A stretch of 7,622 bases of DNA, from positions 1 to 7,622 of the forward strand of contig JANXXV010000602.1 in assembly GCA_025350445.1 (NCBI GenBank), read 5' to 3'. This stretch comes from Bryobacteraceae bacterium. Lineage in GTDB: Bacteria > Acidobacteriota > Terriglobia > Bryobacterales > Bryobacteraceae. Position numbers and translations under genes: made by a program. Positions 1-6,647 of the stretch are shown here, in pieces; within the stretch, counting starts at the first letter, position 1; each line of letters begins with the position of its first letter. The notes beneath the pieces were generated by a model. It saw nothing but the letters and a program-made list of their open reading frames with translations, made no database searches and was not told where the DNA came from.

Positions 1-2
1 AC

Positions 3-1769
3 TTAACGCAATTCAGCACCGCGGAAAGCTTCCACGACCGTGGGCCGAAATGGAACTCCATTCTGAACCGCGTGCGCAATAACGAGATGCCGCCCCGGGG
101 TAAACCAGCGCCGCCGATGGCGCAGCGGGAAGCGTTCACCACCTGGGTGCTGGCCTCCTTAAAAACGGATGCATGCGCGGGCGGAATCGTACCCGGCCCC
201 GCACCGGTCCGCCGGCTGAATCGCAACGAATACTCCTCCACGATTCGCGATCTGCTGAACCTTCACGTCGATGTGGGCGCCAGCCTACCCGCGGACGGAG
301 CGGGCGGCGAGGGATTCGACAATGCGGCCGAGACCTTGTTCCTGTCCCCGATTCACGCCGAGAAATACCTGGACGCGGCCAAACAGGCTCTCGATTTCGC
401 CGCCAAAGATCCCAGGTCGCGCGCGAAGTTCCTCACCGCGAAGCCCGGCAATGGTCTTACACCCTTGCAGGCCGCGCGGAAAATTCTGGAAGAGTTCGTG
501 CCGCGCGCCTTCCGCCGGCCGGTTGACGAAGGCGACCTGCTGGTCTATCTCGGATTATTTCAATCGGCGCGGAAGAGCGGCAAGTCTTTTGACGATTCCA
601 TTCTGTTCGCCATCCGCGGGGTTCTGGTTTCCCCGCAATTTCTGTTTCGAGCCGAGCCGGTAAATCCCACCACGGAACCGCGGCTGCTGGACGATTATGC
701 GCTCGCCACCAGGCTGTCGTACTTCCTCTGGGGCAGCACTCCGGACGGTCTGCTGCTGGCGTTGGCTGAAGCCGGTAAACTGCACGAGCCCGAGATTCTG
801 CAAGATCAGGTGGCGCGCATGTTGCGCAATACCAAGTCGTTCGACTTCGTTCAAAGTTTCGTCGAGCAGTGGCTGGGTACGCGCGCTCTGGGCCAAACCA
901 TTCGTCCGGATGCGAAGCTCTTCCCGGCGTATTCGGGTGACGAGGAACTGCAAGGCGACATACGATATCAGCCGGTTTTGTTTTTCCGCGAGATCCTCTC
1001 AAACGACCTTTCCCTGCTGAATCTGCTGGATTCGAAGTTCACCATCGTCACCAAGAAACTGCAAAAACTTTACGGACTGGACGTGAAGCCGCCGCGCGGT
1101 AATAACGGCAGCGCCCCGCAGCGGATCGAACTGCCGGACGGCAGCCACCGCGGAGGATTGCTGGGCATGTCGGCGGTGCTAGCCGTTTCCTCTCATCCGC
1201 ATCGCACCAGTCCGGTGCTGCGCGGCAAGTGGATGTTGGATGCCATATTGGGCACGCCGCCGCCACCACCGCCGCCGAACGTGCCGGCGCTCGAAGAGCC
1301 CAAAGGCGAAGCGCCGAAGGCCGTTCGCGAACTGCTAACGCGCCACCGGGCGGACCCCGTTTGCGCCAGTTGCCACAGCCGCATCGACCCGCTGGGATTC
1401 GCGCTGGAAAACTACGACCCGCTGGGCCGCTGGCGGAACGAGGATGGCGGTAAGCCGGTGGACGCAAAAGGCGAACTGCCGGACGGCGCCACCTTCGACG
1501 GACCGGACCAGTTGAAGGCCGTGCTGCTGCAAAAGAAGAGCCTGTTCGTTCGTAACCTGACGAACAAAATGTTGGGCTATGCGCTGGGCCGCGGGCTCAC
1601 GCTGAAAGATTCGTGCGTGGTGGACACCATCGTGGCCGAGGTGGAGCGGAACAATTACAGCGCCCATTCTTTGATTAATTCTGTTGTGATGAGCATGCCG
1701 TTTCGATACCAGACCGGGGCGATTCCGGCGGTCCCGCGCCCGCGTGCGAAAATGGAGAAGAAGCAGTGA
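3..1769 (+). CDS. DUF1592/DUF1588-family cytochrome c-like protein, 5' partial
   Basis: The reading frame is open to the left edge, so the true start lies outside. GTG 72 is internal: the residues before it (ESFHDRGPKWNSILNRVR) followed by EMPP (Met codon 87-89) look like the end of a planctomycete-type cytochrome c domain, whose haem-binding CXXCH would be upstream. Family blocks follow in order: DUF1587 (RRLNRNEY at about 210, then LPADG and GFDNAAE, to about 400), DUF1595 (about 470-660, with FVPRAFRRPVDE and VLVSPQFLFR), DUF1592 (about 687-1085, with ATRLSYFLWGSTPD), DUF1588 (about 1145-1440, with HRTSPVLRGKW, a seven-proline run and CASCHSRIDPLGF) and DUF1585 (about 1460-1715). CASCH at 1362-1376 is a haem c attachment motif. 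Such proteins are presumed periplasmic redox proteins with unknown substrate. The last four bases overlap the DUF1552 gene, which implies a shared operon and function. Family assignment is firm; function is unknown. Confidence 0.93.
   Translation, partial: LTQFSTAESFHDRGPKWNSILNRVRNNEMPPRGKPAPPMAQREAFTTWVLASLKTDACAGGIVPGPAPVRRLNRNEYSSTIRDLLNLHVDVGASLPADGAGGEGFDNAAETLFLSPIHAEKYLDAAKQALDFAAKDPRSRAKFLTAKPGNGLTPLQAARKILEEFVPRAFRRPVDEGDLLVYLGLFQSARKSGKSFDDSILFAIRGVLVSPQFLFRAEPVNPTTEPRLLDDYALATRLSYFLWGSTPDGLLLALAEAGKLHEPEILQDQVARMLRNTKSFDFVQSFVEQWLGTRALGQTIRPDAKLFPAYSGDEELQGDIRYQPVLFFREILSNDLSLLNLLDSKFTIVTKKLQKLYGLDVKPPRGNNGSAPQRIELPDGSHRGGLLGMSAVLAVSSHPHRTSPVLRGKWMLDAILGTPPPPPPPNVPALEEPKGEAPKAVRELLTRHRADPVCASCHSRIDPLGFALENYDPLGRWRNEDGGKPVDAKGELPDGATFDGPDQLKAVLLQKKSLFVRNLTNKMLGYALGRGLTLKDSCVVDTIVAEVERNNYSAHSLINSVVMSMPFRYQTGAIPAVPRPRAKMEKKQ
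1754..1769 (+). promoter_or_regulatory. Shine-Dalgarno and GTGA coupling site that set the DUF1552 start
   Basis: GGAG at 1754-1757 lies 8 nt before GTG 1766, a normal Shine-Dalgarno spacing. The same motif is 17 nt from the alternative ATG at 1775, which is too far. GTG 1766-1768 overlaps the TGA (1767-1769) of the upstream gene as GTGA, a typical translational-coupling arrangement. ATG 1775 cannot be excluded, because it would keep the whole Tat signal. Confidence 0.45.
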
Positions 1770-3106
1770 CAGCCATGCGAAACATCACACTCTCCCGACG
1801 AACTCTTCTCCGCGGTGTTGGCGTAGGCCTGGGCCTCCCGTGGCTTGAGGCGATGATGCCCGCGCGTGCGGCGGCATCTCCCAAAGCTCCGGTCCGCATG
1901 GCAATGCTCTACATGGCAAACGGCGTGAACACCAGCATGTGGACGCCGGAGGGGCAAGGCCGCGACTTCGTGCTGTCGCCCACGCTGGCGCCGCTGCAGG
2001 ATTTGAAAGGTCAAATCCAGGTAGTGAGCAATTTGTGGAACGCCGGCGCAGACACCGGCGATGGGCACTACGTCAAAGAGTCCAGCATCCTCACTTGCAC
2101 CACCATCAGCAAGACGCTGGGTGTCGATATCAACATGCACGGCATCTCGATGGATCAGTTGGCGGCGCAACGAACCGCCGGCCGGACGCCGCTGCCGTCG
2201 CTCGAACTGGGAATTGAGCCTGAGTCCACTGGTGTGGACGGCAATGTCGGGTACACCCGTGTTTATGGATCTCACATCGCCTGGAGCAGCCCCACCACTC
2301 CGCTGGCGCGCGAGATCAATCCGCGCTCTGTGTATGAACGGCTGTTCCGCGCATCCAATCCGCAGGGTAATTCAGTGAAGGAAGATACGCTGCTACTGGA
2401 CCGCGTTCTTGGACAATCGAAGAAGCTGCGTTCGCAGGTGGGCGCCGGCGATCGGGCAAGAATCGACGAGTACCTCGAAATCGTCCGGTCTCTGGAAGCC
2501 AGGCTGGAGCGGGCGAGTGATGGAACCAAGTCGTCGTGGAAGCCGCGCGCGTCGATCGATGCCGTTGCCAAGCCAACCGAGGCACCGCGGGATCATGCCG
2601 AGCATGTGCGTCTGATGCTGGATATGATCGCGCTCGCTTTCCAGAGCGACACCACCCGCATCGGTACGTTTATGTTCGGTAACGCGGTAAGCGGGCAAAA
2701 CTTCCGCTTCCTCGAAGGTGTGACCAACACGCACCATGAAACTTCTCACCACACCAAAGATCCGGAAAAGCTGAAGCAGTATCATCTGATCAATCGCTGG
2801 CATATCGATCAGTACGCCTATCTGTTGCGTAAGCTGCAGGGCATGAAGGAAGGCGAAAGTACCGTGCTGGACAATTCCATGATCCTGTTCGGCTCTGCGT
2901 TAAGTGATGGAAATTCGCACAATCCGCACAAGCTTCCGCTTGTTCTGGGCGGCCGCGGGGGCGGACGGATCGCTGCCGGACAGCACTTGGTATTCCCCGA
3001 AGATACGCCGGCGGCGAACTTGTATGTATCGATGTTGGACGCGTTTGGAACGCCGGTGGAGCGATTCGCCGACAGCACCGGCCCGCTGGCCGGAGTGCTG
3101 GCTTAG
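1766..3106 (+). CDS. DUF1552 family protein with Tat signal
   Basis: This 446-residue protein is full length for DUF1552. Residues 10-37 form a Tat signal: SRRTLLRG twin-arginine motif, then a hydrophobic stretch (VGVGLGLPWLEAMM), then ARAAA for cleavage. It should therefore be folded before export to the periplasm. The mature part carries family landmarks: MLYMANGVN (47-55), GDGHY (98-102), a His-rich THHETSHH block (322-329), and LFGSALSDGNSHNPHKLPLVLGG (from 374, within which the GSALSDGN and NPHKLP portions are distinctive). The conserved His, Asp and Asn residues suggest metal or phosphate-type chemistry like that proposed for the related DUF1501 family, but no activity is established. 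It overlaps the upstream haem gene by 4 nt; DUF1592 and DUF1552 genes are commonly adjacent. By analogy with PSD1 cytochrome/DUF1501 pairs of planctomycetes, the two may act together in periplasmic oxidation or polymer processing (inference). Confidence 0.93.
   Translation: MTAMRNITLSRRTLLRGVGVGLGLPWLEAMMPARAAASPKAPVRMAMLYMANGVNTSMWTPEGQGRDFVLSPTLAPLQDLKGQIQVVSNLWNAGADTGDGHYVKESSILTCTTISKTLGVDINMHGISMDQLAAQRTAGRTPLPSLELGIEPESTGVDGNVGYTRVYGSHIAWSSPTTPLAREINPRSVYERLFRASNPQGNSVKEDTLLLDRVLGQSKKLRSQVGAGDRARIDEYLEIVRSLEARLERASDGTKSSWKPRASIDAVAKPTEAPRDHAEHVRLMLDMIALAFQSDTTRIGTFMFGNAVSGQNFRFLEGVTNTHHETSHHTKDPEKLKQYHLINRWHIDQYAYLLRKLQGMKEGESTVLDNSMILFGSALSDGNSHNPHKLPLVLGGRGGGRIAAGQHLVFPEDTPAANLYVSMLDAFGTPVERFADSTGPLAGVLA
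3073..3100 (-). terminator. Possible hairpin terminator for the 3111-4904 gene
   Basis: Inverted repeat: CAGCAC + CGGCC, loop of four, GGCCG, a two-base GA bulge, then GTGCTG. That gives 11 base pairs, strongly GC. It lies inside the last codons of the DUF1552 gene, just beyond the stop of the convergent - strand gene, where a read-through transcript would form it. No T-run follows on the - strand, so intrinsic termination is only a guess and the hairpin could simply be coding sequence. Confidence 0.25.
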
Positions 3107-3110
3107 CGAA

Positions 3111-4904
3111 TCACTGCTCAGTCTTCGGACTGTGCTCCGTGACAAACTTCTCCCAGCGCGCGGTTTCCGCCGGATTCGACTTCACACCACCGCCACCCCG
3201 GAACACCAGAGCCGCGTTGCCGGCAGCCGGCACATGTCCCGCTTCAGCGGCTTTCACCCACCACTTCGCAGCTTCGGCATAGTCTTGTTCCACGCCTTTT
3301 CCGTTGGCGTAAAACATACCCACGGCCGCCTCCGCCGGCAGATAGCCCTGCTCGGCCGCTTCCAGCGTATTCTTGAATGCTAATGCAGGCTGTTTGGGAA
3401 CAGGCTGTCCGGTTGCCAGATTGTAGCCAAGCAGCGAGGCGCCGCCCTTACAGAAAAGATCCACCGGTTCTGTAGTGCCCCGGTTACCCGGCAGGTTCGC
3501 CGCGTTGTGCGCGGTTCCCCAACCGCATACTTCGTAGTCCTTCAGATAACCGGCGGCCTTCGTCGAAATCTCATCAAGCCATTGCGCCCATCCGCCATTC
3601 GGAACTTTCCGCTCCGGCCGGCCGAGGTCGCCGCGGAATTCACGATCGCGGATAGGGGCAAGCGTATTGGCCGCCATCACACGCAACTCTTCGTTACTGT
3701 CTTCCAGCAGTCCGGCTAATGCCCTGAACAATGCCGGGTCCTGGCGAACGCCTCGTACTTGCAATCGCACCGCCTGCACAATCGCATCGGTAGCACTTAC
3801 ACGATCGTTTTGATCCGCGGCACTATTCGTGGCCAGGTTGATCAGAGCCTGCTGCGCCGCCTCCGACCGCCAATTCGCATTCAGCGCCAAAGCGCGTATC
3901 GCGGACCGGCGCACCTTGGCGGAAGCATCCTTCAGCCGCTTTCCCAAAGCCGCCATAGTGTCTTCATTGAAAATGGCATAGACACATGTCTCCGCGGCGG
4001 CTGCGCGGACAGTGGCGTCCTGGCTGTCCAGAAGTTTCTGCACTACCCCACCCGCCACCGCACCGCCCACCAGCGCCAGGCCAGGAAAGTAACCCTGCGC
4101 ATTGATCCATTCTTTGCCGGCGTGCTTCAGCAGTTTCATCTCCTCCGCCGAAGGTGGAATATTCTTGTTTCGCAGACGCGTAGCCCAGGCGATGGCATCG
4201 TCGTTGCTCGGCGGATGATACGTTCTGGCCCCCAGATCTTCGAACTCGCGATAGATCACATGGTAGCCCTTCGCATTCACGCGCGCATAGGTGTCGCGCA
4301 CCGTTGTCAGGTGGTACGACAGGTCTCGCAATCCAAGCACCATGTAGAACTCGGGTGCGCTGTTCAATGGGTCGATCGCTTCGGTTAGCTCGGAAGGCAT
4401 TTTCCACCAACCCCAGCTATACGTGATGCCGGCGGTGACGATGCCTGGGTTCTTAGTCGCGAACTCTCCTGAGATCTTGCCGCCCTCGCCCTTCCCGTAC
4501 ATATATACACGGCGCGGATTGATCGGATAGGTTTTCTTCGCCCACGCAATCAGCTTATCGATCGGTTCGTGGTCGGCCGCGCCATACTTCTGTCCTTGGG
4601 AGTGCCCGGCCAACAGCACGTAGTTATCGCTCAAGCCCAACCGCTTCAGCGATTCGCGCACCGGCAGAATCTCATCACCGGTCGGCCGGTCATGCTCATG
4701 GAAGCAGAGGATCAGGCCCACCTGTTTCGCCGGATCGGCCGTGCCTGCCGGTGCGATTCCCTCCGGCGATTCCACCACGTAGCGAATGATCGTCTTTCCG
4801 TTCTCATCCTTCAGTTCGTTCTCTACAGCGGCTCGCAGCGGCGGCGCCAGGATCGTGACCGCAAGCGCAGCCAGCAACCACTGCGCATAAAATGTGGGTT
4901 TCAT
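3111..4904 (-). CDS. Secreted alpha/beta-hydrolase-like protein with HEAT and Sel1 repeats
   Basis: 597 residues. A Sec signal peptide covers 1-25 (MKPTFYAQWLLAALAVTILA, cleavage near PLRA-A). Residues about 38-245 resemble the esterase/PHB-depolymerase type of alpha/beta hydrolase: LILCFHEH (64-71), NYVLL (94-98), then INPRRVYMYGKGEGG (128-142). The last segment sits where the family has GxSxGG, and Gly139 occupies the nucleophile position. LGLRD (190-194) fits the acid strand, and the histidine region reads LGARTYHP (224-231). Residues about 255-425 are helical HEAT-like repeats (LLDSQDATVRAAAAE, LKDASAKVRRSAIRALA, LLEDSNEELRVMAANTLA). A 436-507 segment with Cys460 and Cys485 is unassigned. 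Sel1 repeats follow at about 515-587 (AAVGMFYANGKGVEQDYAEA). It may be a binding or scaffold protein rather than an esterase (inference). ATG 4904 fits the signal peptide but has no Shine-Dalgarno; the gene is alone on its strand here. Confidence 0.88.
   Translation of the reverse strand: MKPTFYAQWLLAALAVTILAPPLRAAVENELKDENGKTIIRYVVESPEGIAPAGTADPAKQVGLILCFHEHDRPTGDEILPVRESLKRLGLSDNYVLLAGHSQGQKYGAADHEPIDKLIAWAKKTYPINPRRVYMYGKGEGGKISGEFATKNPGIVTAGITYSWGWWKMPSELTEAIDPLNSAPEFYMVLGLRDLSYHLTTVRDTYARVNAKGYHVIYREFEDLGARTYHPPSNDDAIAWATRLRNKNIPPSAEEMKLLKHAGKEWINAQGYFPGLALVGGAVAGGVVQKLLDSQDATVRAAAAETCVYAIFNEDTMAALGKRLKDASAKVRRSAIRALALNANWRSEAAQQALINLATNSAADQNDRVSATDAIVQAVRLQVRGVRQDPALFRALAGLLEDSNEELRVMAANTLAPIRDREFRGDLGRPERKVPNGGWAQWLDEISTKAAGYLKDYEVCGWGTAHNAANLPGNRGTTEPVDLFCKGGASLLGYNLATGQPVPKQPALAFKNTLEAAEQGYLPAEAAVGMFYANGKGVEQDYAEAAKWWVKAAEAGHVPAAGNAALVFRGGGGVKSNPAETARWEKFVTEHSPKTEQ
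3116..3135 (+). terminator. UUCG-loop hairpin after the DUF1552 stop
   Basis: CAGTC (3119-3123), loop TTCG, GACTG (3128-3132), extended by two further pairs (3116-3117 with 3134-3135) across a T-T mismatch. On the + strand the loop is C(UUCG)G, an exceptionally stable tetraloop. It begins 10 nt after the DUF1552 stop and lies in the C-terminal codons of the convergent gene. No T-run follows, so it may be a weak terminator or an RNA 3'-end stabiliser. Confidence 0.3.
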
Positions 4905-4926
4905 ATATTAGCTACAGCAAATATAT
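4903..4926 (-). promoter_or_regulatory. AT-rich imperfect palindrome with possible -10 box
   Basis: The two 12-bp halves (ATATATTAGCTA and CAGCAAATATAT on the + strand) pair at 10 of 12 positions. The outer arms are seven perfect A/T pairs, and the A and T of the start codon lie within one arm. Read on the - strand, TATATT (4925-4920) is a candidate -10 box, which would place transcription start only about 9 nt before ATG 4904. I found no convincing -35. It could be a repressor operator over the promoter or an mRNA hairpin that masks the start codon. Confidence 0.4.
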
Positions 4927-5007
4927 ACCAAAGCGCGCCAAAGTGTGATAGATCTGTCCCGCTTGCGGTTACACCCGGCACTCTAACCGGATCGGGAGCC
5001 AATTGTC

Positions 5008-5070
5008 ATGAAAAGTTGGGCACGCGGCTTGATTTCCAGCGGATTTCCCGCTGTAATAACGGGGGGTTGA
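5008..5070 (+). CDS. Possible 20-codon upstream ORF (leader peptide?)
   Basis: ATG 5008 to TGA 5068-5070 encodes 20 residues, MKSWARGLISSGFPAVITGG. GGGAG at 4994-4998 lies 9 nt before the ATG, a better Shine-Dalgarno than that of any other gene in the right half. The ORF is in the same frame as the cytochrome gene that starts 24 nt after its stop. It could be a leader peptide, a relic of an older N-terminus, or chance. The candidate promoter at 5029-5057 lies inside it, so both can only matter if there is a second promoter further upstream. Confidence 0.22.
   Translation: MKSWARGLISSGFPAVITGG
5029..5057 (+). promoter_or_regulatory. Candidate sigma70-type promoter of the cytochrome gene
   Basis: TTGATT (5029-5034), a 17-bp spacer, and TGTAAT (5052-5057): four of six matches to the -35 consensus and five of six to the -10. 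Transcription would begin near 5064, leaving a leader of about 30 nt to GTG 5095. It is the only pair of boxes with good spacing that I found in the divergent region. Confidence 0.4.
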
Positions 5071-5094
5071 CCATCTGGCCCGCCCTCAACCATC

Positions 5095-6552
5095 GTGCCG
5101 CTCCTCATCTTTCTGTTCGTTTCGCTTTCGACTCCCTCCTTCGCGCAAGACAATTGCCTGCCTTGCCATAAACGCCAGACCGAAACCTTTTCGCGAACGG
5201 GAATGGGCCGCTCCATCGGCAATTTGTCGCCGCCCGGCGCAAAGTTCCGTCATCCGCCTTCCGGCTCCCTGCTCTCGGTACAATCCCGCGATGGAAACAT
5301 CATTCACTCTCTGCAACGCGATGGACTGACCGCCGAATATCCCGTGGCATTCGCGATCGGATCCGGCAACGTCGGCCACAGCTACGCCGTCCGCGCCGGC
5401 GACTCTCTGTTTCAGTCGCCGATTTCCTGGTTCTCGCAAACCGGACATTGGGATCTCTCGCCCGGCTTTGAGCAGCACCCGGCTCTCGACTTCGACCGCC
5501 GCATCACCATGGAGTGCCTCTACTGCCACACCGGCGGAATGCGCAAGGTGGATGATCCGCCGCACGCCATCACCTGTGAACGCTGCCACGCCCCGGCGGG
5601 AAAGCACTTCAACAATCCCGCCAAACTGGCGCCAGCCGCCCGCGACAGCATCTGTGAACAGTGCCATTTGCAAGGAGAAGCCCGCGTGCTTAGCTCCGGC
5701 AGCAGTTGGAACGACGCCGCCGCCTACACCACTTACGTCGCCGTCGCCGCCGCAACCAGCGGCTTGAAAGTGGTCAGCCAGGTCGAGCAGCTCGCCCTCA
5801 GCAAGTGCGTGCAAAACAGTGGCGCCAGGCTATGGTGCGGAACTTGCCACAGTCCCCATGATGTAAAGAAGGATCAACGCGCGGTTTGTCTCTCCTGCCA
5901 CGGTGCCGGCCTGCCCATGAAGCATGCCGCACAGCAGGGGGATTGCGCCGGCTGCCACATGCCGCGGCGGCCCACTCCGGAGGTCGCGCACACGTCCTAC
6001 ACCGACCATCGAATCCGCCGGGCAGCGACAAACGCCCCGTCCACTAACAGCGCCCCGAAGGTGCTGAAAGCCTGGCGCGAACCGCCCCAGCCAGAGCGCG
6101 CGCGCAACCTGGGACTGGCGGAGTTCTACTCGGGGGAGCGCGATAAGTCCGTCAGCCTGATCCAGCAAAGTTTCAGTACCTTGTTGGCTCTCGAAGATAA
6201 AGACGCCACCGTATTTTCCGCTCTTGGCGCCGTGCTGCTGCAAAAGCAGCGCCCCGCGGAGGCGGCTGCCATGTTCATCAAAGCTGCGGCACTGGAACCC
6301 GTCAACGCCATACACGCTCAGAACGCCGGGGTCGCGCTGCTGTCCGCCGGAAAGCCTGAGCCTGCGATCGCGCAACTGGAACGGGCCATCGCGCTCGATC
6401 CGTTTATGGAAGAAGCCTATTCCGTTCTCGCCGGTTTCTACGCGCAAAAAGGGCAAACCGCGGAGCGGGCAAAGGTGCTGGAAAGATTTCTGAAAGTTAT
6501 GCCGCAAAGCCTCAAGTACCGCAACTCCCGGAGCTCGCTGGAACGCAAGTAG
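5095..6552 (+). CDS. Seven-haem c-type cytochrome with C-terminal TPR repeats
   Basis: 485 residues. A short Sec signal peptide (MPLLIFLFVSLSTPSFA, cleavage after Ala17) lacks the usual basic residues. There are seven CXXCH haem c motifs at residues 21, 141, 161, 187, 248, 265 and 284 (CLPCH, CLYCH, CERCH, CEQCH, CGTCH, CLSCH, CAGCH). RTGMGRS (34-40), WDLSPGFEQHP (119-129), CGTCHSPHD and YTDHRIRR (302-309) match the cytochrome c554-like/paired-CXXCH proteins common in Acidobacteriota. From about 336 to 470 the protein is TPR-like (FSALGAVLLQKQRPAEAA, then AGVALLSAGKPEPAIAQLERAIALDP). It is probably a periplasmic electron carrier that docks a partner through its TPRs; donor and acceptor are unknown. 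GTG 5095 is the only reasonable start, since an in-frame TGA lies at 5068-5070. There is no near Shine-Dalgarno. It is transcribed away from the 3111-4904 gene. Confidence 0.92.
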   Translation: MPLLIFLFVSLSTPSFAQDNCLPCHKRQTETFSRTGMGRSIGNLSPPGAKFRHPPSGSLLSVQSRDGNIIHSLQRDGLTAEYPVAFAIGSGNVGHSYAVRAGDSLFQSPISWFSQTGHWDLSPGFEQHPALDFDRRITMECLYCHTGGMRKVDDPPHAITCERCHAPAGKHFNNPAKLAPAARDSICEQCHLQGEARVLSSGSSWNDAAAYTTYVAVAAATSGLKVVSQVEQLALSKCVQNSGARLWCGTCHSPHDVKKDQRAVCLSCHGAGLPMKHAAQQGDCAGCHMPRRPTPEVAHTSYTDHRIRRAATNAPSTNSAPKVLKAWREPPQPERARNLGLAEFYSGERDKSVSLIQQSFSTLLALEDKDATVFSALGAVLLQKQRPAEAAAMFIKAAALEPVNAIHAQNAGVALLSAGKPEPAIAQLERAIALDPFMEEAYSVLAGFYAQKGQTAERAKVLERFLKVMPQSLKYRNSRSSLERK

Positions 6553-6641
6553 ACCGCCGATGCAAACCCGCCGCGTCCCGCCCGCGCACAACCGCGACAG
6601 CGGACATCGTAGCCGCTAATGCGGCCCATTGGCATCGCCGG

Positions 6642-6647
6642 TACAAT
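6642..6647 (+). promoter_or_regulatory. TACAAT -10-like box before the 6646-7503 gene
   Basis: TACAAT matches the -10 consensus at five of six positions and lies 10 nt before ATG 6658. No -35 is seen at 16-18 bp spacing. If used, transcription would begin near 6654, only ATG 6658 could serve as start, and the leader would be only a few nucleotides long. TACAAT recurs in front of the next gene at 7496. Confidence 0.3.

Noticed and set aside
72..74. GTG 72 as the start of the first gene
   Set aside because: The frame is open to the left edge, and the residues before it continue a cytochrome-like domain ending in EMPP, so this GTG is internal.
1254..1286. Seven-proline run in the first gene as an odd insertion or repeat expansion
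   Set aside because: A proline run followed by NVPAL is a normal part of DUF1588-type proteins as I know them.
1655..2275. - strand open frame across the DUF1592/DUF1552 junction
   Set aside because: It lies antisense to two strong family matches and has no recognisable content.
3759..4388. + strand open frame opposite the hydrolase-like gene
   Set aside because: Its translation is low-complexity and Arg/His-rich with no motif, while the - strand frame has clear HEAT and hydrolase-like sequence.
4590..4610. GHSQG (residues 100-104 of the - strand protein) as the catalytic serine motif
   Set aside because: It follows the NYVLL strand, well ahead of the helix and the VYMYG strand that normally lead to the nucleophile elbow. 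The position is wrong for the family, although a structure prediction should confirm this.
5061..5066. Six-G run as a frameshift site joining the short upstream ORF to the cytochrome
   Set aside because: The short ORF is already in the cytochrome frame and is ended by TGA; a one-base slip would move it out of frame rather than join them.
4569..5171. + strand open frame across the divergent region
   Set aside because: It overlaps the start regions of two well-supported genes and shows no domain or signal.
5086..6591. Long antisense frames opposite the cytochrome (5086-5814 and 5830-6591)
   Set aside because: They are by-products of GC-rich codon use. The + strand frame carries seven haem motifs, a signal peptide and TPRs, and the antisense products show no recognisable motif.
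6599..6617. AGCGG/CCGCT inverted repeat after the cytochrome gene as a terminator
   Set aside because: Only five pairs with a nine-base loop and no T-run; too weak to call in GC-rich sequence.
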